Positions 50,006 through 61,251 of a stretch of 64,000 bases of DNA are shown piece after piece; positions within the stretch are counted from its first letter, which is position 1; each line of letters starts with the position of its first letter. The position numbers and the translations under genes are program-made. The DNA comes from Tetrahymena elliotti 4EA (Eukaryota; Ciliophora; Oligohymenophorea; Hymenostomatida; Tetrahymenidae). The notes beneath the pieces are model-generated. The model had not been told where the DNA came from and did not search any database. It saw only the letters and a program-made list of their open reading frames with translations. Location of the stretch: positions 681,583-745,582 of the forward strand of contig JH720310.1 of assembly GCA_000231825.2 (NCBI GenBank), given 5' to 3'.

Positions 50006-53000
50006 ATGAATGAGGTTAAGATAGAAATAAATGAAAAATTATTCAACAAAAAGGATTCAGAAAAACTTGCTAAATTGGCACTTATGTAATGGCCAATACT
50101 TTATTGTTTTTACATTTCTTCTATTTAATGTCCATCTAATGTACTTCTGATATTTCCCTAATTGAATTAGTAAGAAAACAAAGTTAATAGAGATTTATTT
50201 GTTCAAATATTATTAATTTTAATCTTTTTAATATTTTTCAGATCCAAAACAAAAATATTATTTTGTTAAATTAATTCCTATTTTTAATTGAATGTCTGTA
50301 AAAATATAAAAATGATTGAATAAAACCATAATCAATTTAAAAATCTGAAAGATGTAATCATCAATTTTTAAATTTATTATCCTATTTTTTTTTTATTAAA
50401 TTAAAAGTTTCTTAACTCAGAACTTGAGTCACATTTATAACTCCATATGAATTTAAAGTAAAAATATACTTTTATTGATATAAGCTATTTTGTTAATAAA
50501 GAAGCAGTTTAGAATCTTACTACTATTTTAATTTTAAGATTGTTTTTAATTTAAATGATTTGTTAATATGATTTTATTAAAACTTATTAATTCAGCAACA
50601 AGGATATCGATGAATAAGGTCTATCAAAATTAGGTTTTAGTTTAGCAAAATGCACTAATCTATAAAATTTGGTTCTTAATTTAGGGTAAAAAACATTTGT
50701 TTTATTTTTTTATTTTGATCTCATAAAATAAATTATTAATTTCTTAAAAATAATAATTTTTTCTACCTTTATGTTTTGAATTAAATCTTCTTTATTTTCT
50801 TTAAATTTTAATATTATTATTTCTGTTTAATAATTTATTAAAAGTTGGAACTCCATAAAATCTTAATGTGCATCAGATCTATGTAAAGCTCTGTCTAATT
50901 GCTAAAATCTTTCCACATTAAATCTTAATCTTGCGTAATAAAACACTTGATTTCTAATTTATTACTATGAACAACCTCTCTGAAATAAGAAAAAGCTTCA
51001 TGAAACTATCTTTAATTTTACAAAATTTCAAAACTTTATTTATATTTAATATAATAATTTTGAAAGCTTAATTGAGTTATGAAATGCTTATTTTGAATTG
51101 CTTTTATTCTTTAAAATAAAATATTAATAGGGGAAATTTAATTGGTGAACATAATAATGTTTCAGATTTGAGTTCTGGATTATCTAAATGCACAAATCTT
51201 TAAAGTTTAATCCTCATTCTCTAGTAAAAAGATAATTTACACCATTCATTTTTTATTATAAAAATTAGGAAAAGAAAAATATTTGAATGAATTTAACTAA
51301 AACATAATTTTATGAAAGCATTATTTAATGAAAGATTCATTTTCCTTTATTTATTCAGTTTTAATATTTATCAATTATAGGTATAATACAATTGGAGCCT
51401 AAGGAGCATCAAACTTAAGTTCTGCTTTAGCAAACTGCTCAAAACTCTCATCTTTGACCCTGAACGTGATGTAATCTTATTAATATTCCTTTTTGATATA
51501 TAAAAGGAGTGTTTTGATCTTAATTTTTATATTTTTTCACATTTTTAAAATAAACTATTAAGTATGCTCATTTTAAATATCATATTTTCTTGAAATGAAA
51601 TTTAAAAATTAAACATTTTTGAATAAATTTTCAATTATTTAACTAAAGTATTTTCTTAATAATGAAAAGAAGAAACTCAATAGGGGATAAGGGTGCTTAC
51701 TATATAGGCTAAGGTTTAGCTAAATGCATTAATCTGTCTTAGTTGACACTTCAACTGAAGTAAGGATCATTTAAACATTTTTACATAATTTTGTATAAAA
51801 TAATAAGACACGCAATTTAGAGGAAAAGAGGGGAGGGTAATAAAAGGAAAAAAATATTTGTTTATTAGCATATTTTTATTCTATATCTTTAAAAAATACA
51901 AAAGTTTTTTATTACTAAAATATTTATTTAACCCTATCTTTGTGATATTAAAACAAATTATTAAAAGTGAAAATTTAATTTGTGAGAAGGGTGCACTAGC
52001 CATAGGCTCTGGTTTATCAAACTGCATTAAACTTTCATCTTTGAGACTAGATTTTAAGTAAAAATGTTTATTTTTTTAGTGTAAAGTATATTTTATTAAT
52101 CTTTCACTAATTTTTTTTCATTTTTAAAATAGTACTAATATAATTGGAGCATAGGGTGCATTAGATCTTGGTTTATCCTTAAGAAAATGCTCAAATCTCC
52201 AAAGCTTAACTTTATATCTTTAGTAATTATGAGCAATTTATTAATAATAAAACATTATTTTTTTTAGTTCATTTTCAAAAAAATTATTTATCATATTTTT
52301 ATTTGTAGTCGTAATTAAATAAGTGCATAAGGAGTATTGTACTTGGGCTAAAGTTTAGTGAGTTGTACTCAACTTTAAAGTTTGACTCTCAACCTTGAGT
52401 AAAATAAATTATTTCTTTTTTCAGTTAAATAATAATTAGAAATTATGTTAAATCTTAATTAAAATCAAACATTTTTTCTTTAAAATTATTTCTTATTTTT
52501 AATCAGAATAAAATTCAGAAGATTTAATATTATCATTTTAAAGTGAAAATTATTTTGGAGAATAGGGAGCATCAAATCTAGGATTAAATTTGGCTATGTG
52601 TACTAATATTTCAATATTATCTCTCAATCTTTAGTAAAAATAATTTTTCTTATTTTATTATTTGTTTTAAAAAAATTGACCTAAACCTTAAATTTATTAT
52701 GAAACTATTCAAAATAAAACAAATTTTATAAAAATCAACAGGAATAACTTAATAAGTGATTAGGGTGTTTAAGATTTAAGTTCTGGCTTAGGAAATTGCA
52801 ATAAATTAACGATTTTAAAACTAAATCTTGTGTATAATTTATTTTTTTAACAAAAAACATCAATAGTTTTTATTATCATTTTTATATCATTACCTTAACT
52901 CCTGTGTTTTGGTTTAAGGCAAAAAATTAAAAAAAATTTAAAAACTTTAGATGTTAATTTATTTCACAAAAAAGATTATCAAATTTTCCATAAATAAAAT

Positions 53001-53760
53001 AAATTAGGAGTTATAGTAATCTAATGATTATTTTCATATAAATAAATATCACTTTTTAAAAAATAGCTACAATCAAATTAATGCTTATGGAGCAATAAGC
53101 TTAAGTTCTAATTTAAAAAATTGCCGCAATCTCTAAATGCTGACTTTATAACTCTAGTAAACCTTTTTTAGATAATTAATCATTTAATATGCTTTTTGAA
53201 AGCTATTTTTAAAAAGGAAAACTCTTAAATAATTTTAAAAACACAACATATTATTTATATGATTTTCTTTTATTAAATATTTTGGGAATAAGATTAATTC
53301 AAAAATTGATTGGCGTAATTTAACATATTTTTTTATTAATACTATGAAACTTTTGATAAGGAACAATCAAATTGGACCTGATGGTACACATAATTTAGGT
53401 TTTGCATTTTAGAGTTGTACAAATCTTTTTAGTTTAAGAATTGATCTTGAGTAAAATAAATTTATGCTCTTTAATAAATTATTCATTAAAAATAAAATAA
53501 TTTTGAAATGTTTTAGTTTTAGATACTTCAATAAATTTTATTTTTGATAGATTTTCAAAATCTAATTAGAGAAAACAATTTAAATTTATTAAAATAAAGA
53601 TGGAATTTTATTAGTTTATAAGGTTCTTAAGGATTAAGTTCTGGTTTAGCTGTATGCAGTCATATTCAAAGCTTATCCCTTAATATTAAGTAAGAATATT
53701 ACTTAGTTTATTTAAACAAATTAAATACATGATATTTAATATACCTTTAGGTTGAATTCT
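50006..53760 (+). CDS. Leucine-rich-repeat protein with one repeat per exon
   Basis: The first exon starts at ATG 50006 (MNEVKIEINEKLFNKKDSEK) and ends 50169 before GTAAG. About thirteen exons of roughly 90 bases follow, each coding one 30-residue LRR: 50596-50685, 50845-50934, 51131-51223, 51381-51470, about 51670-51760, 51968-52060, 52131-52222, 52310-52400, 52545-52635, 52741-52832, 53068-53157, 53361-53452 and 53600-53690. Typical units are NKDIDEQGLSKLGFSLAKC and NSIKSQCASDLCKALSNC followed by NLSTLNLNL. Introns of about 100-300 bases start GTAA and share phase, so each exon can be added or lost without changing the frame. The end is uncertain; a final exon after TTTAG at 53751 meets TGA quickly. 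The function is not known; LRR solenoids of this kind bind proteins. It may be a pseudogene in part, since several exons are poor matches. Confidence 0.62.
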
Positions 53761-54469
53761 CTTAACATACTTGCAGTAAATTAATTAAAGGCCAAAATTT
53801 TCAAAATGAGAAGATTAGTTAACAAAAATATCATATTTTGATATTAGTTTTTTTTAAATTTAGAGAATCATCAATCATTACATATGATAAATTATAAAAT
53901 TTATAATTTTATAAAGTTTGTTTATGTGGGTAATAATTAAACAAAAAATAGTAATTATTCATTTTTTATTTATTTCAAATTTTTAGCTATTTATTTTTCA
54001 TTAAAAATTAATCATTTTCTACTCCCTCTTTACCTCTTCACTAAAAAATATGATTAACTGAAATAATTTAAAACAAAATATTTGAAAGGGTGGGAGTCAT
54101 GAGAGGAATTTGAAATAATTGAAATTGTTATGTCCCAAAGAAAATATTTTAAAAAAAACAAGAACGCTAAATTAAAAATTAATGAGAAAGTTTAAAAAAA
54201 ACAAAGTTATTTTCGATAGTTACTTTCTTTCTATTTATTTTTTGACTGTTTTGATAACCGAAATTTGGGACTAAGTTATTTATCTTCCAGTTTTATGAAT
54301 GAATGAATGTATGTTTGCATTTATGCATGTTTGCTCTATTTTAATTATGACTTCAAGTTGAAAATTGATTTGAATGAATTACTCTAATACGAATGCTGGA
54401 AAAGTAATTAAATTAATAATAAATCTCAAAAATTTGTTCCTAGTTATTAAAATAAGTTCCAAAGTTAAG
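53761..54469. other. Spacer between LRR gene and antigen copy 6
   Basis: A/T-rich, no gene seen. A short GAAT/TGAATGAATG repeat lies near 54298. Confidence 0.5.
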
Positions 54470-55399
54470 ATGAAGAAATAAATGTCTTTGATAAGATCAT
54501 TTTTAGTTTTATTCAATTTATTAAAAATAATTTATTCAGATCCAGTCCCAGGTCTAACTGTGAATTGCACAAAAAATAGTAAACTTTGCAATCCATATGA
54601 TTGTATATCACTTTATCCTTTTTCGTGGACAAATAGTGGTGATAATTGCTAGATAGTGGATTGCTCTCTTGCAAGTACACCATATTAAAATTTAACTGAT
54701 GACTTTTGTGGAAGTTGTCCACCTGATCTATCAACTACAAAAACTTAAATTTATAGCAATATTGATGGATATTACTGTGTAGCATCTACAGACAGTTGCA
54801 GCAGTAGTAGTAGAAAAATAAATACTTGGACAGATTCAGATTGCTAATTATGTTATTCAGGTTCATATTTTGCAACTACAGATAAATCTAAGTGTGTCAA
54901 ATCAACAGCAACATGCGGTCCACAAAGAGAATCAGGTACTTGGACTGATGCTGATTGCTTATTATGCTCACCTTCTTCTCAATATGCAAATATTTAATAA
55001 ACAAAGTGTGTAAATTCTTCTACTACTTGTGGAAGTAAAAGAAGTTCTAGTTATGTATGGAGTGATAACGAATGTTTGCTCTGTTATGGAGATGGCTATA
55101 AAGCAGCTTAAAATTTACAATCATGTCTAAATTGCAAGGCTACTTCTAAGTTAACTTCCAAAATTTGCAGTCAGTGCTTTGGTGGAAATGATGGAGAATA
55201 GTAATATGCCAATTCTGAAGGAACAGCTTGTGTAGTGATTGATTGCTCAAAAACTGAAGGCTGGACCAATTAGGATTGCTAAATTTGCAGTCCTAATTCT
55301 CCACTTGCTTCTAATGATAAAAGTATTTGCTTAAACGTTGAATTTGGCTTAGTTATTATATTGAATTACTTGCTTATCTTTATTTATTTATTAATATGA
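54470..55399 (+). CDS. Cysteine-rich surface protein, immobilization-antigen type (copy 6, shortest)
   Basis: Intronless, 309 residues. Two in-frame ATGs are possible, 54470 (MKKQMSLIRSFLVLFNLL) and 54482; both leave a good signal peptide. The N-terminal module differs most from the others (CNPYDCISLYPFSW, then CGSCPPD). Only two Cys units follow before the terminal one, each with a charged insertion of Arg, Lys and Ser before the W-T-D (SCSSSSRKINTWTDSDC, TCGPQRESGTWTDADC). The C-terminal module is the shared one (CSQCFGGNDGEQQYANSEG, CVVIDCSKTEGWTNQDC) and the tail is hydrophobic (VIILNYLLIFIYLLI). Separated from the other five by the tRNA and the LRR gene, it is the diverged end member of the array. 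Confidence 0.84.
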
Positions 55400-56862
55400 T
55401 AACTTAACTTAATTCATATTATTTGTATTTGCTTTTACGTATGATAGAAAACCTATAAACTTAATTACTGCTACTTCACTATTATCTCAAGCAAGCAAGC
55501 AAGAAAAAATTAACAATTAAAAACAAAAACAAAAAAACAACCAAAAATGTTTAAAAAATAGATTCGATAATTAAATAAGAATAATACCTAAAAAACTATT
55601 CTGTTTGTTTTTCGTTTTTCTTTTTCTCTAAAACAACTTTATTTATTTGTTTGTTATTCCTAAATTTTTAATTATCACGAAAGGATAAATACTTACTAAA
55701 ATTTATTATCTTATTCAATCTTTTTTTTTTGGTATCTTTTTGAAGTATTTCTGGCACACATTTAATAAAATCTATTAATTTTTGATGAACTTATAAAAAA
55801 GAATTCCTTTTGTTTATTTTTGTTTTAAGCTGAAAATTTACTTCTTCACACCAAATAATAAATAATTAAACATTTCATTTCTTTGAATTTTTTAGCTTGA
55901 AATCATATTATTTGTAAGCAAATTATATTTATATATTTAATAGCAAATAATATATATGTCTTTCAAACTCGTTTTTTTTGGATTCACATACAATTATAAT
56001 TCCAAAAGTATATTTATTTTCCATAGAATTAATTAGTAATTCTTTAAAGGAGAACTTAGATAGATCAATAACATGATATATATAAGTCTACTTATTACAT
56101 ATTATTTCTTTGAAATTAAATGTAAAGAATTTCTATGAAGAACAGAGAGCTTAAATAGATCATATTTGTTTATTTTAAAGTTTAGATACATAATACTTCT
56201 TTAAAATAAAATGAAAGAACTTAGATCGATCATATTCTTTTATTATTAGTTTAAGTACATAACATTTCTTTAAAATTAAATGTAAAGAATTTATATTAAT
56301 AATTCAGAACTTTGATAGACCACATTGATCCATAACATTTGTTTAAAAGTAAAAGAAAGAACTTATTGAGAGAACTTAGATAGATCATATTCTTTTATTT
56401 TTTAGTTTAGATACTCTTTAAAATTAATTGTAAAGAATATTTATTAATAATGGAGAACTTAGATAGATATTTATATCATATTCATTTAAATAAAATTCTA
56501 GATATATAATATTTCTTTAAAACTAAATGAAAGAATTAGAAAGATGAACTTAGATAGATCATATTCATTTATTATTAGTTTAGATACATGATATTTCTTT
56601 TGAATTCAATGTAGAATTTGAATAAATAATGAAAAATTTAAGATTTGTTTAATTTAAAAGTCTAGGTATACATTACGTCCTTCTTTAAAATTAAATCAGA
56701 GAATTCAATGAATAACGAGTTTAAATTATTTAAATTTAAGATAAATGGAAGGGTTTCTTAAAGATATTTAAGGAAAGCATTGATAGAAAGAAATAAAAGC
56801 AATTTTAACAAAAAGAATAAATTATTTGCTCAATTCTTAATTTTATATTAAAAATATTTTTT
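55400..56862. other. Convergent intergenic region with a tandem repeat
   Basis: 3' flanks of antigen copy 6 and of the phosphofructokinase gene. AAGC repeats near 55493 and a tandem repeat at 56040-56730 (listed separately) are the only structures seen. Confidence 0.55.
56040..56730. repeat. Diverged tandem repeat, about 90-115 base unit
   Basis: About seven copies of a unit made of GAGAACTTAGATAGATCATA, then TTCTTTTATTATTAGTTTAGA, TACATAATATTTCTTTAAA and ATTAAATGTAAAGAAT. Copies of GAACTTAGATAGATC or close variants occur near 56052, 56148, 56217, 56378, 56455 and 56547. Unit length varies by insertions. There is no coding potential; it lies directly 3' of the phosphofructokinase stop. Confidence 0.75.
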
Positions 56863-59182
56863 TCAATTTTCCTTCTTTAAAAATGAGGGTTGGCCTGTAG
56901 ATGCAAGAAGTCTCTACCAAGCTCTATCTTCAGCCTTGATTCTTCTTCCAGAACCTTCTTTACAGATTTCATCTAATGGAATATAACATAAACGGTTATT
57001 AACGTGACCTACAGTGAATCCGGTGAATCCGGCCATAGCACCGTGGACTGCATTTTAAGCGAGTTGTCTTTTTATAATAAGAAAATTAACAAAATATTTT
57101 TTTAATTTAGATCTTACGTGCACATCTTTCTGTCCAAAGCATTAGCTGGTACAGTTCTAATCATGTATGTTGGATTAATGTATTTAAGAGTGACTTCCAT
57201 TCCTTTCTTTTTACCATAGTCTACGATTTCCTTTTACAAGAAAGCACCAATATCCTGTTCAATTAAAAAACAATAATAAATAAAACCCTTTTTAATCCTT
57301 TTTTTAATTATATACACTGAGCTTAAAGTTTCCTGAAGGATCCTTTTCACCAGAATTAGAGAATTATGCATCTAAGACGGCTTCACCAGCACCTTCTGCT
57401 ACTACGACGATACAATTTCTTTTGGATAATAATCTTTGATAGACATATTCCAAGACACCTTCTTCTCCATAAAGGTTAAACTTGAATTCGGGAACTAAAC
57501 AAACGTGAGCATCTCTGGAAGCATTTGTGGCTTCCATAGCAATAAAACCAGCATATCTACCCATAAGTCTGACCAAACCAACACCATATTCAGCACAGTG
57601 AGCCTCAACGTGAGCAGATTAGATAGCCTTAACAGCTTCCTATAATTAAAAAATACATTTTACAAACAAATATAAATATTCAATTTGTATTAAATTGGCT
57701 TATTTTAAATGCTTTATTTGAATAACTTTAAAACTACTTACTGCCCATCTATGTCTTATTAGAATATAAAATAAAATAATACCTCAACTGAAGTTTCGAA
57801 ACCAAAAGATTTATCAATAATTGGAATATCGTTATCAATTGTCTTAGGGATACCTACTATACTAATGTTTAATTTTCTGCTTCTAACTTCGTTGAAGAGA
57901 GCTTAGATACCTCTATGAGTACCATCACCACCTAAACAGTAAACCTATTTTCAATTCATTTAAGGAAAAAGAAATGAGATATTAACTTTTTAAAACAAAA
58001 AAGAATTTACATGAGTAATTTCGTTCTTGATCAAATTATCAACAATTTTATCTTTATCGAAACCACCTCTAGAGCTACCTAAAATGGTACCGCCGAGTCT
58101 TTATATTTCTTTAACATCCTTAACAGTAAGTTCTTACCAGTCATATTAATAGAAACCCTTGTATCCGTACTTAATACCATAAACAGTTCTAACACCATAA
58201 TTGAAGTATAAACACATGAAAATTTCTCTAATAACAACATTCAAACCAGGGCACAAACCACCACAAGTTACAATAGCAGCTTTAACCTTCTTAGGATCAA
58301 AGTAGTTATGCTTTCTAGGACCAGCACGAACGTATCTCTTAGATTAATCTAAACTCTAGTTCTTACCAATAACTGCATCAGCTATTTTTTTATTTCAAAA
58401 ATATATTAAAACAAATTCTATTTTATTGTTATGATAAATTAGTTGTTTGCATTGAATATTTTGAATAACAACAATTCTATTTTTGGCCTAACTTTCTTTG
58501 TCTTTAAAATTTAAGTGAAATATTTTCATGTTCTTTTTATTCCTATAGTTCTCTTAATGATCAATTTTTTTTGGTGATGATTCTATTTTTAGGCTTCACA
58601 AACTAACTAACTCTCTTATTTTTTTTACTTTTTTGTCTCAATAATTTAAGTAAAATATGTTTAAGCTTGATAGTTCTCTTATGAAATATTTTCAATTTTT
58701 TTTCTATAAGAATGATTCTATTTTTAGGTATAACTAACTCTTGTATTTTTTTTACTTTTTGTCTTTAATAATTTAAGTGAAATATTTTCAAGTTCTTTTT
58801 TATTAGATAATCCACTTGTTAAGTAAAATATTTTCAATATGTTCATAGAATCTTGGATGAAATAAATGAATGCTTTATTGCTTAGAGATAATTACAGATT
58901 GAGTTTTATTTTCTAAGATTGGATTAATTGATTGATTGATTGATTTAAATAACTTAATTCTTTGTGAAAGCTAAAAATGGATGGAAAAGTGTTTTATTAT
59001 CAAAATATTAATGAAGGTGCTTTAAATGTTAAATTATTTTTATTACATAAGACGTAAGAGCCAGTGTAAACGAAAGCAGTATCAGGAAGGAAACCACCAC
59101 CACCGAAGACTTCTCTGTAATTATTTTCACCATAAAGAGGAGATGTAAAGCAAGGGATTTCATCTTGGGGCTGTTTTTTCAT
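56863..59182 (-). CDS. PFK: ATP-dependent 6-phosphofructokinase, plant/trypanosome type
   Basis: Phosphorylates fructose 6-phosphate to fructose 1,6-bisphosphate, the committed step of glycolysis. Six exons (59182-59047, 58381-58011, 57944-57783, 57639-57316, 57254-57118, 57067-56863) sum to 1335 bases, 444 residues ending PSFLKKEN. Visible motifs: [10 protein letters not shown] (84-93), GGDGTHRG (174-181), the catalytic loop PKTIDND (202-208) and LMGRYAGF (248-255), followed by VAEGAGE. Gly 177 after GGD is the ATP-type residue (pyrophosphate enzymes have Asp), while Lys 203 in PKTIDND is shared with pyrophosphate enzymes. That combination is known from plant and trypanosomatid ATP-PFKs. Codon use is G/C-richer than its neighbours, as for a highly expressed gene. 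The first intron is unusually long (665 bases). Confidence 0.95.
58472..58830 (-). repeat. Three-copy tandem repeat in the first PFK intron
   Basis: On the plus strand, copies open with GATTCTATTTTTAGG-like sequence at about 58472, 58579 and 58714. They continue through ACTAACTCT, TTTTTACTTTTTGTCT, AATAATTTAAGTGAAATATT and TTCAAGTTCT. Spacings are about 107 and 135 bases. The repeat makes up more than half of the intron. Confidence 0.75.
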
Positions 59183-59922
59183 TTAAAAGTGGAGTTGAAA
59201 TAAACATTTAAAAAATAATTTGAATTAAAATTCATAGATAAATCGTTTAATGAATAATGGCTAAGTCTATTTTTTATGCTAATACTCTGCTAATGTAGTT
59301 AGTTATGCATTATATTTAAAGAAATTTTGCTAATTTATGACATTTTAGATTATTAAGTATATGAGAATATATTATTAGCGAATATGTTTTTAGTTGCTTT
59401 TAGACTTTTCTTGGTTTGAGAGATTATGGGTGTGTCGTTAAAATTAATGAAGGAAGAATGGCAATAAAATATTATTTTTACGACTTCGATGATCAAGTTG
59501 GGAACTTTCAAAATATTGCAAGTTCTACTTTCAAGATTCTTAACTTCTTCCATGAGAGTATTGCTAGCATTAAGAATTTCTTTAGGAATGGTGTTATCAG
59601 TTTGATGCACTTTTGAGATTGATTTGTAAAATATTTTTAATAAATCCAAACTTAATTTGTTAAATTTTACAGAAAACAGTTCTTTGCTTCTTAACTTCCT
59701 TTCTTTTGACAGTTTTAAGACTTCCCCTTCTTTCAACTTTTTCATCTTCTTCTTGAGTACCAAATTGCTTCAACAACAATGAGGTAATCAATCCTGAACC
59801 TAATGCTAAACCAGCAACGAAAAACTTGTTATCTATAAATAAAATGTTGATAGAGTTGAGACAGACTTAAATAGTAAAGCAAAATATACTAATTTACCTG
59901 ATAAACTCTTTTACAAATCCAT
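59179..59922 (-). CDS. Small protein with N-terminal membrane segment and coiled coil
   Basis: Starts MDLQKSLSDNKFFVAGLALG at 59922 and has introns 59833-59897 and 59610-59670. Residues about 11-31 (FFVAGLALGSGLITSLLL) form one membrane segment. A basic, acidic linker follows (KQFGTQEEDEKVERRGSLKT), then a helical stretch PKEILNASNTLMEEVKNLES. The frame then stays open to a TGA whose first two bases overlap the ATG of the PFK gene (ATGA at 59179-59182), giving 205 residues. The last 70 codons are A/T-rich and unlike coding sequence, so the true end may lie earlier after another intron. The single anchor plus coiled coil would suit an organelle-membrane protein, but no family is recognised. 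Confidence 0.6.
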
Positions 59923-61251
59923 TTTTTAACTTAAAGTCTAAATCTTTTTATATAAATGATGATAATATCTTGATATTTAGATTTAATATTCTTATTATTT
60001 TTATTTTATTTATTACTATTTATTGGCTTCTTTGTTTTCTTTAATTTAAATAAAATTATTAAATTAATGTTAACAATACCAAAATTCTTTGCTTTCATAA
60101 ATTCATTGATTTTACATTATATTTTTACAATTTTTCAATGCTTTAAATTACAAACTTTCATTCATTCTAATATAAATTTTGATACTTTCATTCATTTTGG
60201 GTAAATAAACCAGCAAAGATTTTATTGTCAGCCAATATAAATTATAAATTGTTCATTCATTCATTCATTCAATTTCACTGTTCTAAATAAAGTAATTGCA
60301 TGCTGCAACTCTGCTTTATATTATTTAAAGCATGCAATATCAAAAAGTATCTTTAAATAGATTTATCAATCTATTCATTCATTTATTTGCATATTATATA
60401 TTGTTTGTTACTTCACTTTTTTTTATTTAATTATTTGCTTGTTTGATTGCTGGTAAACACTAAGTTCTTTACTTTTTTTTAATTTTTAAAACGTCATTGC
60501 TGCTTAACACGCATTATGAACATTTAGAGTCTTCTTTTTTTAAATACCAAAATTTTAGTAGATTTCTCTTAATTCTACTCATCAACTAGCTCTCTTCCTT
60601 CATTTAAACCTACATTTCCCACAGCATAATGCATTTTTCCATAATCTCAAATATGTAAACAATATAAAATGTGTCCACAATGTAAGTAAACTGAACATTA
60701 ATTTTACATGCCCTTGTATTTGTTATTCTATGAGGCTTTAACAAAATTTTAAATACAAGAAAAGTAAAATGAATGTGAAGTAAATTAACTCTTTTAAATT
60801 AATTTTAACTAAAATCATTTGCAAACTTTCACTCATTTAAAATTATTTTTGAAATAATCAAAAGTATAGTGGATTACTGATTCAAATAAAAATAGTTTAA
60901 ATTTGTTAGAAATTCAAATATTAAAATTAATAAACTTCTAATTTAAAATAACACTAAAATAAATTAATTTTGTTTTGCTTTCTATTTTTTTTGTCTTTTA
61001 AATATAATTAGCTTTTAATTTTATGTTAATGGCTTTTTGTTAATTTTACATTTGAATTTTCGATGAACAAAATAACAAAACAAAATTATTTTTTTTAAAA
61101 ATGATAAAATTGAATAAAATATGTTATTTAATTTAAATTTAAGTTTAAATTATCATCAATGTAGGAAATAATTAAATTTTAGATATTAAGGTTACTAATA
61201 CTTCTAGTAATTAAGATCTACTTAATTACTTTCAAAATTGTTAAAAATCTT
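59923..61251. other. Intergenic region with a short hairpin
   Basis: Upstream flank of the small membrane-protein gene and 3' flank of the right-edge gene. Simple CATT repeats near 60252 and a perfect 10-base inverted repeat at 60295-60338 are the only structures seen. Confidence 0.5.
60295..60338. repeat. Perfect inverted repeat, 10-base arms
   Basis: ATTGCATGCT at 60295-60304 is matched by AGCATGCAAT at 60329-60338 with a 24-base loop. GC-richer than the surroundings, so it stands out; it might be a protein-binding site or an RNA hairpin. Confidence 0.6.

Noticed and set aside
33565..55399. Similarity of the antigens to Giardia variant surface proteins
   Set aside because: Both are CxxC-rich, but these have a GPI-type tail and W-x-D-x-DC spacing and lack the Giardia membrane segment with its short cytosolic end; read as a ciliate family instead.
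59416..59616. Plus-strand 66-residue ORF
   Set aside because: Antisense to the third exon of the small membrane-protein gene, whose helical stretch and splice sites are more convincing.
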